From: Clostridia bacterium
Lineage (GTDB): Bacteria > Bacillota > Clostridia > Saccharofermentanales > UBA5734
DNA: 8,158 bases
Reading direction: 5' to 3'
NCBI GenBank assembly: GCA_018056585.1
Contig: JAGPFK010000044.1
Span: forward strand, 1 to 8,158
Shown: piece by piece, positions 5,289 to 8,158 of the stretch
Layout: each line of letters begins with the position of its first letter
How positions within the stretch are numbered: the first letter of the stretch is position 1
Program-made: the position numbers and the translations under genes
The notes under the pieces: model-generated
The model's database searches: none
What the model was told of the DNA's origin: nothing
The model's input: the letters and a program-made list of their open reading frames with translations, nothing else

Positions 5289-7571
5289 GTTCACACCTCT
5301 TTTTGGGTTTGGCGTATTTTGCGCCTCATCTCTGTTTTCCGGTTTAAAACGCTTTAACCTCAAAGCATTTCCAACAACTGTTATTGAGCTCAGGCTCATT
5401 GCGGCTGCCGCGAACATTGGACTGAGCGTCCACCCATAGATGGGATAAAATATGCCAGCAGCAAGAGGGATGCCCAGAGCGTTATAGAAAAAAGCCCAAA
5501 GCAAATTCTGTTTGATGTTCCGAATAACCGCTTTGCTCAGCCTTAGAGCTGTCACGGCATCGAGTAAATTGTTTCTCATCAGAATGATATCCGCTGACTC
5601 AATGGCGATGTCTGTCCCCGCACCAATAGCAATGCCAACATCCGCACGGATCAGCGCCGGCGCATCATTGATTCCATCGCCGATCACCGCGACTTTTCTC
5701 CCTTCTTCCTGAAGTCTGCGAATAACAGCCTCTTTTTCATGGGGCAAAACTTCTGCCATGACGTCCGTTATGCCAAGCTGGCGAGCAATGGCTTCAGCTG
5801 TTTGTTTACGATCGCCTATCAATAAAATAACCTGAAGGCCGAGAGCCAAAAAGCGTTCGATCGCCTCTTTGCTGGATGGCTTAACAGGATCGGCAACGGC
5901 AATCACACCCAACAACTGATCCTCTTTGGCAAAAAACAAGGGCGTTTTACCTTCCTGATCGTACAAAGCAGCTATTTTATCCAGCTGTTTCTTTTCAACG
6001 CCTTTTTCAGTCATAAAAGCCAAATTGCCGGCAACGTATGTTCTGCCATCCATGATCCCCTCAACGCCGCGCCCGGGAACAGCCTTAAAATCATAAACTG
6101 TTTTCAATTCAAGTTGACGATCTGCAGCATAGGCAACAATAGATCGGGCCAGTGGGTGTTCCGAGAGTTTTTCCAAACTGGCTGACAAACTTAAAAATTC
6201 ATCTGCACTCAGATCTGTTAAGGGCTTCACATCTACAATCTGAGGCTTCCCTTCCGTAACCGTTCCGGTTTTATCGAGCACAACGGTGTCAACCGACTGA
6301 GCTGTTTCAAGCGCTTCGGCTGAACGCACCAAAATACCATGTCGGGCACCAACGCCGGTTCCCACCATGATGGCAACAGGCGTCGCCAATCCAAGTGCGC
6401 ATGGGCAGGAAATAACCAGGACAGCGATTCCGGAAGTGACAGCAAATTCAACGGTTTCACCGGCCAAAAGCCAAGCCAGCACGGTGATCAAAGAAATTGA
6501 AATCACGATCGGTACAAAGATGCCGCTGATTTGATCAGCCAGCCTGGCGATGGGGGCTTTCGATGAAGCGGCTTCTTCTACAACCGAAATGATGCGTGCC
6601 AGCGTTGTTTCCTGTCCGACCTTTGTCGCCCGAATGATCAATGCGCCTCCTTGATTAATCGTTGCGGCTGAAACAGAATCACCCGGCTTTTTATCTACAG
6701 GGAGACTTTCGCCAGTCAACATGGATTCATCAACAGATGAATGCCCCTCCACAACAACGCCATCGACTGGAATAACCGCTCCTGGTCGAATCAGAAGTAA
6801 ATCACCACTCTTTACCTCTTCGGCCGGTACTTCTTTTTCCTGTCCTTCTTGCAAAACCAGGGCGGTCTTTGGTGCGAGTCTGACCAGCTCAGAAACAGCC
6901 TCGGTTGTTTTTTTCTTTGAATGGCTTTCCAAATATTTACCGAATGTAATCAGAGTCAGGATCGTTCCGGCCGAATCAAAATACAGATTTTGGCCATATT
7001 GCGCGGCAAGCTCGACATAACCTTCTTTAAGATTGTAGACCATTTTAACCAGGTTGAATAAGCCAAACAGGACAGATGCGGCCGATCCGATCGCAATAAG
7101 AGAATCCATGTTCGGCCGGCCATGAAAAAGCGTGTAGAAGCCTTTTGTGAAATAAGTTCGATTGATCAAAAGAATCGGAAGCAACAGCAAAATTTGCAGG
7201 AATGCCTGACGCAAAACATCATCCGGGGATCTAAGCCAGTCCGGCAAAGGAAAATGAAGCATCGGTCCCATTGCCAAGTATAGGAGGGGCAGTAAAAAGG
7301 CAAAAGAAACAATAACGCGTCTTTGTAACGATTTCTGTTCATCCAGGTCAATCGGACGTTGTTCAACCGGAAAAGCCAGATAGCCGGCTTGTTCCACAGC
7401 TTTGATGATGGCCTGGTCATCAACTTTTTGTTCATCAAATGAAACCTGCATCACAGCGGTCAATAAATTGACCTCCACAGACAAAACTCCGGAAAGCTTA
7501 CTGACTTGTCTTTCCACAGCAGCAGCGCATGCCGCGCAGGTCATGCCCTGAATGATATATTTTTTCTTCAT
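5064..7571 (-). CDS. copA: Cu(I)-exporting P1B-type ATPase CopA with C-terminal CopZ-like domain
   Basis: The protein has 835 residues. In order it has an N-terminal heavy-metal domain with GMTCAAC (9-15), membrane helices from about 84, TGES (286-289), the ion-path CPC (389-391), the phosphorylation site DKTGT (433-437), SEHPLA (470-475), GDGINDAPAL (631-640), YN (696-697) and MSLS (725-728). The CPC, YN and MxxS set marks the Cu(I)-exporting class. The ATPase proper ends near 740 (ALRLKRFKP). A 20-residue polar linker then leads to a second metal domain with GMSCEHC (770-776), which resembles free CopZ. I start at 7571, not 7586: GGAGG (7578-7582) is 6 bases before the ATG at 7571, while the earlier ATG lies upstream of that site and within the predicted operator. 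The hinge motif normally reading TGD is IGD (585-587). The stop overlaps the csoR start. Confidence 0.95.
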   Translation of the reverse strand: MKKKYIIQGMTCAACAAAVERQVSKLSGVLSVEVNLLTAVMQVSFDEQKVDDQAIIKAVEQAGYLAFPVEQRPIDLDEQKSLQRRVIVSFAFLLPLLYLAMGPMLHFPLPDWLRSPDDVLRQAFLQILLLLPILLINRTYFTKGFYTLFHGRPNMDSLIAIGSAASVLFGLFNLVKMVYNLKEGYVELAAQYGQNLYFDSAGTILTLITFGKYLESHSKKKTTEAVSELVRLAPKTALVLQEGQEKEVPAEEVKSGDLLLIRPGAVIPVDGVVVEGHSSVDESMLTGESLPVDKKPGDSVSAATINQGGALIIRATKVGQETTLARIISVVEEAASSKAPIARLADQISGIFVPIVISISLITVLAWLLAGETVEFAVTSGIAVLVISCPCALGLATPVAIMVGTGVGARHGILVRSAEALETAQSVDTVVLDKTGTVTEGKPQIVDVKPLTDLSADEFLSLSASLEKLSEHPLARSIVAYAADRQLELKTVYDFKAVPGRGVEGIMDGRTYVAGNLAFMTEKGVEKKQLDKIAALYDQEGKTPLFFAKEDQLLGVIAVADPVKPSSKEAIERFLALGLQVILLIGDRKQTAEAIARQLGITDVMAEVLPHEKEAVIRRLQEEGRKVAVIGDGINDAPALIRADVGIAIGAGTDIAIESADIILMRNNLLDAVTALRLSKAVIRNIKQNLLWAFFYNALGIPLAAGIFYPIYGWTLSPMFAAAAMSLSSITVVGNALRLKRFKPENRDEAQNTPNPKRGVNMKKMIKIEGMSCEHCRNRIENKLNSLPGVKAQVDLQKALAVVLADPMVPDEVLVQAIEEAGYQVKDIKESLEDL

Positions 7572-7584
7572 CAAGCGCCTCCGC

Positions 7585-7603
7585 ATACCCCACCCGGGGT
7601 GTA
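7585..7603. promoter_or_regulatory. Predicted CsoR operator in front of copA
   Basis: On plus, ATACCCC (7585-7591), a 4-base centre ACCC, and GGGGTGTA (7596-7603) form an interrupted palindrome of C and G tracts flanked by TA, the known form of CsoR sites. It lies just downstream of the copA -10, roughly +5 to +23, where bound repressor would block transcription. Confidence 0.65.
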
Positions 7604-7614
7604 GTGTCTATAAT

Positions 7615-7643
7615 AGCATACCTCTAGTTCACCTCATTGTCAA
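7615..7643 (-). promoter_or_regulatory. Predicted sigma-A promoter of the copA-csoR operon
   Basis: A perfect TTGACA (7643-7638 on minus) is followed by 17 bases and TATGCT (7620-7615, 4/6). Transcription would start near 7608, inside or beside the CsoR-like palindrome, giving a leader of about 37 bases to the ATG at 7571. Confidence 0.65.
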
Positions 7644-7675
7644 ACATTCAGACTGAGTCATGAAAAATGGTCCGG

Positions 7676-7688
7676 ATCATGTTATGAT
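7676..7688 (+). promoter_or_regulatory. Extended -10 promoter of the LarA-family gene, overlapped by a short palindrome
   Basis: TATGAT (7683-7688), preceded by TGT (7680-7682), makes an extended -10; the -35 region is weak (TGAAAA at 7661-7666). ATCAT (7676-7680) and ATGAT (7684-7688) form an inverted repeat across it, which could be a regulator site. Transcription would start near 7695, about 35 bases before the ATG at 7730. Confidence 0.45.
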
Positions 7689-7729
7689 AAATCTCGTGGA
7701 TCAAATATCAATCTGACGAGGTGCTTCAA

Positions 7730-8158
7730 ATGACTTTTACACAGCCTTTTTTGAAAAAATTCGCTCAATCGCCTGATGGACTGAGCAAGGATGATTTAGA
7801 AAAAGCGGTAGCAGACTCACTGGCCGGCCAGGAAAAAAACTTGTCCCACGTTCTGATTATCCCGCCGGACTATACTCGTCTGCACTCGGGTGCCGGTCTT
7901 CTGACCGCGCTCTATTACGAGCGCCTTCAGAAAACCTGCAAAGTTGACATTTTGCCGGCGCTGGGAACGCATGAACCGATGACTCAATCAGAATACCAGG
8001 ATTTTTTTGGTCCGGATGTGCCTTTTTCAGCGATGATCACGCATAACTGGCGCACAGACGTTGTTAAACTCGGGGAGGTTCCCGCTGATTTTGTTTATCA
8101 AGTTTCTGAAGGACTCATGGAGGATGCGATTGATGTTGAAATCAATAAGCATCTGCTG
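7730..8158 (+). CDS. LarA-family (DUF2088) nickel-dependent racemase/epimerase-like protein, N-terminal part
   Basis: The gene runs off the right edge; 143 residues are present. It belongs to the LarA superfamily, whose founder racemises lactate using a nickel-pincer nucleotide cofactor; other members act on other 2-hydroxy acids. Visible family marks are IIPPDYTR (43-50), with the Asp-x-x-Arg pair of the substrate pocket, LPALGTHEPMT (75-85), with the His likely equal to the first catalytic histidine of LarA, and THNW (104-107), followed by IDVEINKHLL. The cofactor-binding lysine and later histidines are outside the window. The start at 7730 has GAGGTG at 7718-7723, 6 bases upstream. The substrate cannot be told. 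It is divergent from copA, and I see no functional link beyond the shared intergenic region. Confidence 0.88.
   Translation, partial: MTFTQPFLKKFAQSPDGLSKDDLEKAVADSLAGQEKNLSHVLIIPPDYTRLHSGAGLLTALYYERLQKTCKVDILPALGTHEPMTQSEYQDFFGPDVPFSAMITHNWRTDVVKLGEVPADFVYQVSEGLMEDAIDVEINKHLL

Noticed and set aside
7572..7586. Earlier copA start at 7586
   Set aside because: This ATG lies upstream of the GGAGG site and within the CsoR-like palindrome; the ATG at 7571 is correctly spaced from GGAGG.
7609..7614. Plus-strand TATAAT as a promoter for the LarA-family gene
   Set aside because: No -35 lies at the right distance and the start codon would be over 100 bases away; a better extended -10 exists at 7683.

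Overview
The window looks like chromosomal DNA from a low-to-mid G+C Gram-positive bacterium (Bacillota, probably an anaerobic Clostridia- or Erysipelotrichia-like lineage). The reasons are strong AGGAGG-type ribosome binding sites, sigma-A promoters often with an extended TGn -10, a YtxH/YtxG-like stress pair, a CsoR-controlled copper operon, a YrvM-type TcdA, and a LarA-family enzyme. I cannot name the genus. I see no tRNA, rRNA, CRISPR array, insertion sequence or phage gene.

Layout. Positions 1-610 (minus) hold the N-terminal part of a family 2 glycosyltransferase that runs off the left edge. Divergent from it, 760-2690 (plus) is a compact three-gene operon: a membrane-anchored phosphodiester glycosidase (NAGPA-like) protein, a 65-residue two-helix membrane protein coupled by an ATGA overlap, and tcdA, which makes cyclic t6A in tRNA. 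It ends at a bidirectional terminator (2693-2733) shared with a convergent gene. That gene (2747-3604, minus) encodes an AIM24/TIGR00266 protein with an N-terminal zinc ribbon. The 239-base gap 3605-3843 holds two divergent extended -10 promoters, and each predicted transcript has a hairpin close to its 5' end.

Positions 3844-4744 (plus) encode a YtxH protein and a YtxG/DUF948-like membrane-anchored coiled-coil protein, ending at a second bidirectional terminator. On the minus strand, 7571 down to 4798 is a copper-homeostasis operon: a Cu(I)-exporting P1B-ATPase (CopA) whose frame continues into a CopZ-like chaperone domain, then csoR, whose start codon overlaps the copA stop. The copA promoter (TTGACA, 17 bases, TATGCT) is followed by a G/C-tract pseudo-palindrome that looks like a CsoR operator, so the operon is probably autoregulated. 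Divergent from copA, 7730-8158 (plus) is the start of a LarA-family gene cut by the right edge.

The most interesting point is the CopA-CopZ junction. The two are one continuous reading frame, but the CopZ part has its own good ribosome binding site and ATG, and removing one A from an upstream A5 run would restore an ordinary copA stop two bases before the copZ start. The other loci are recognisable families, and I found no convincing new multi-gene system.
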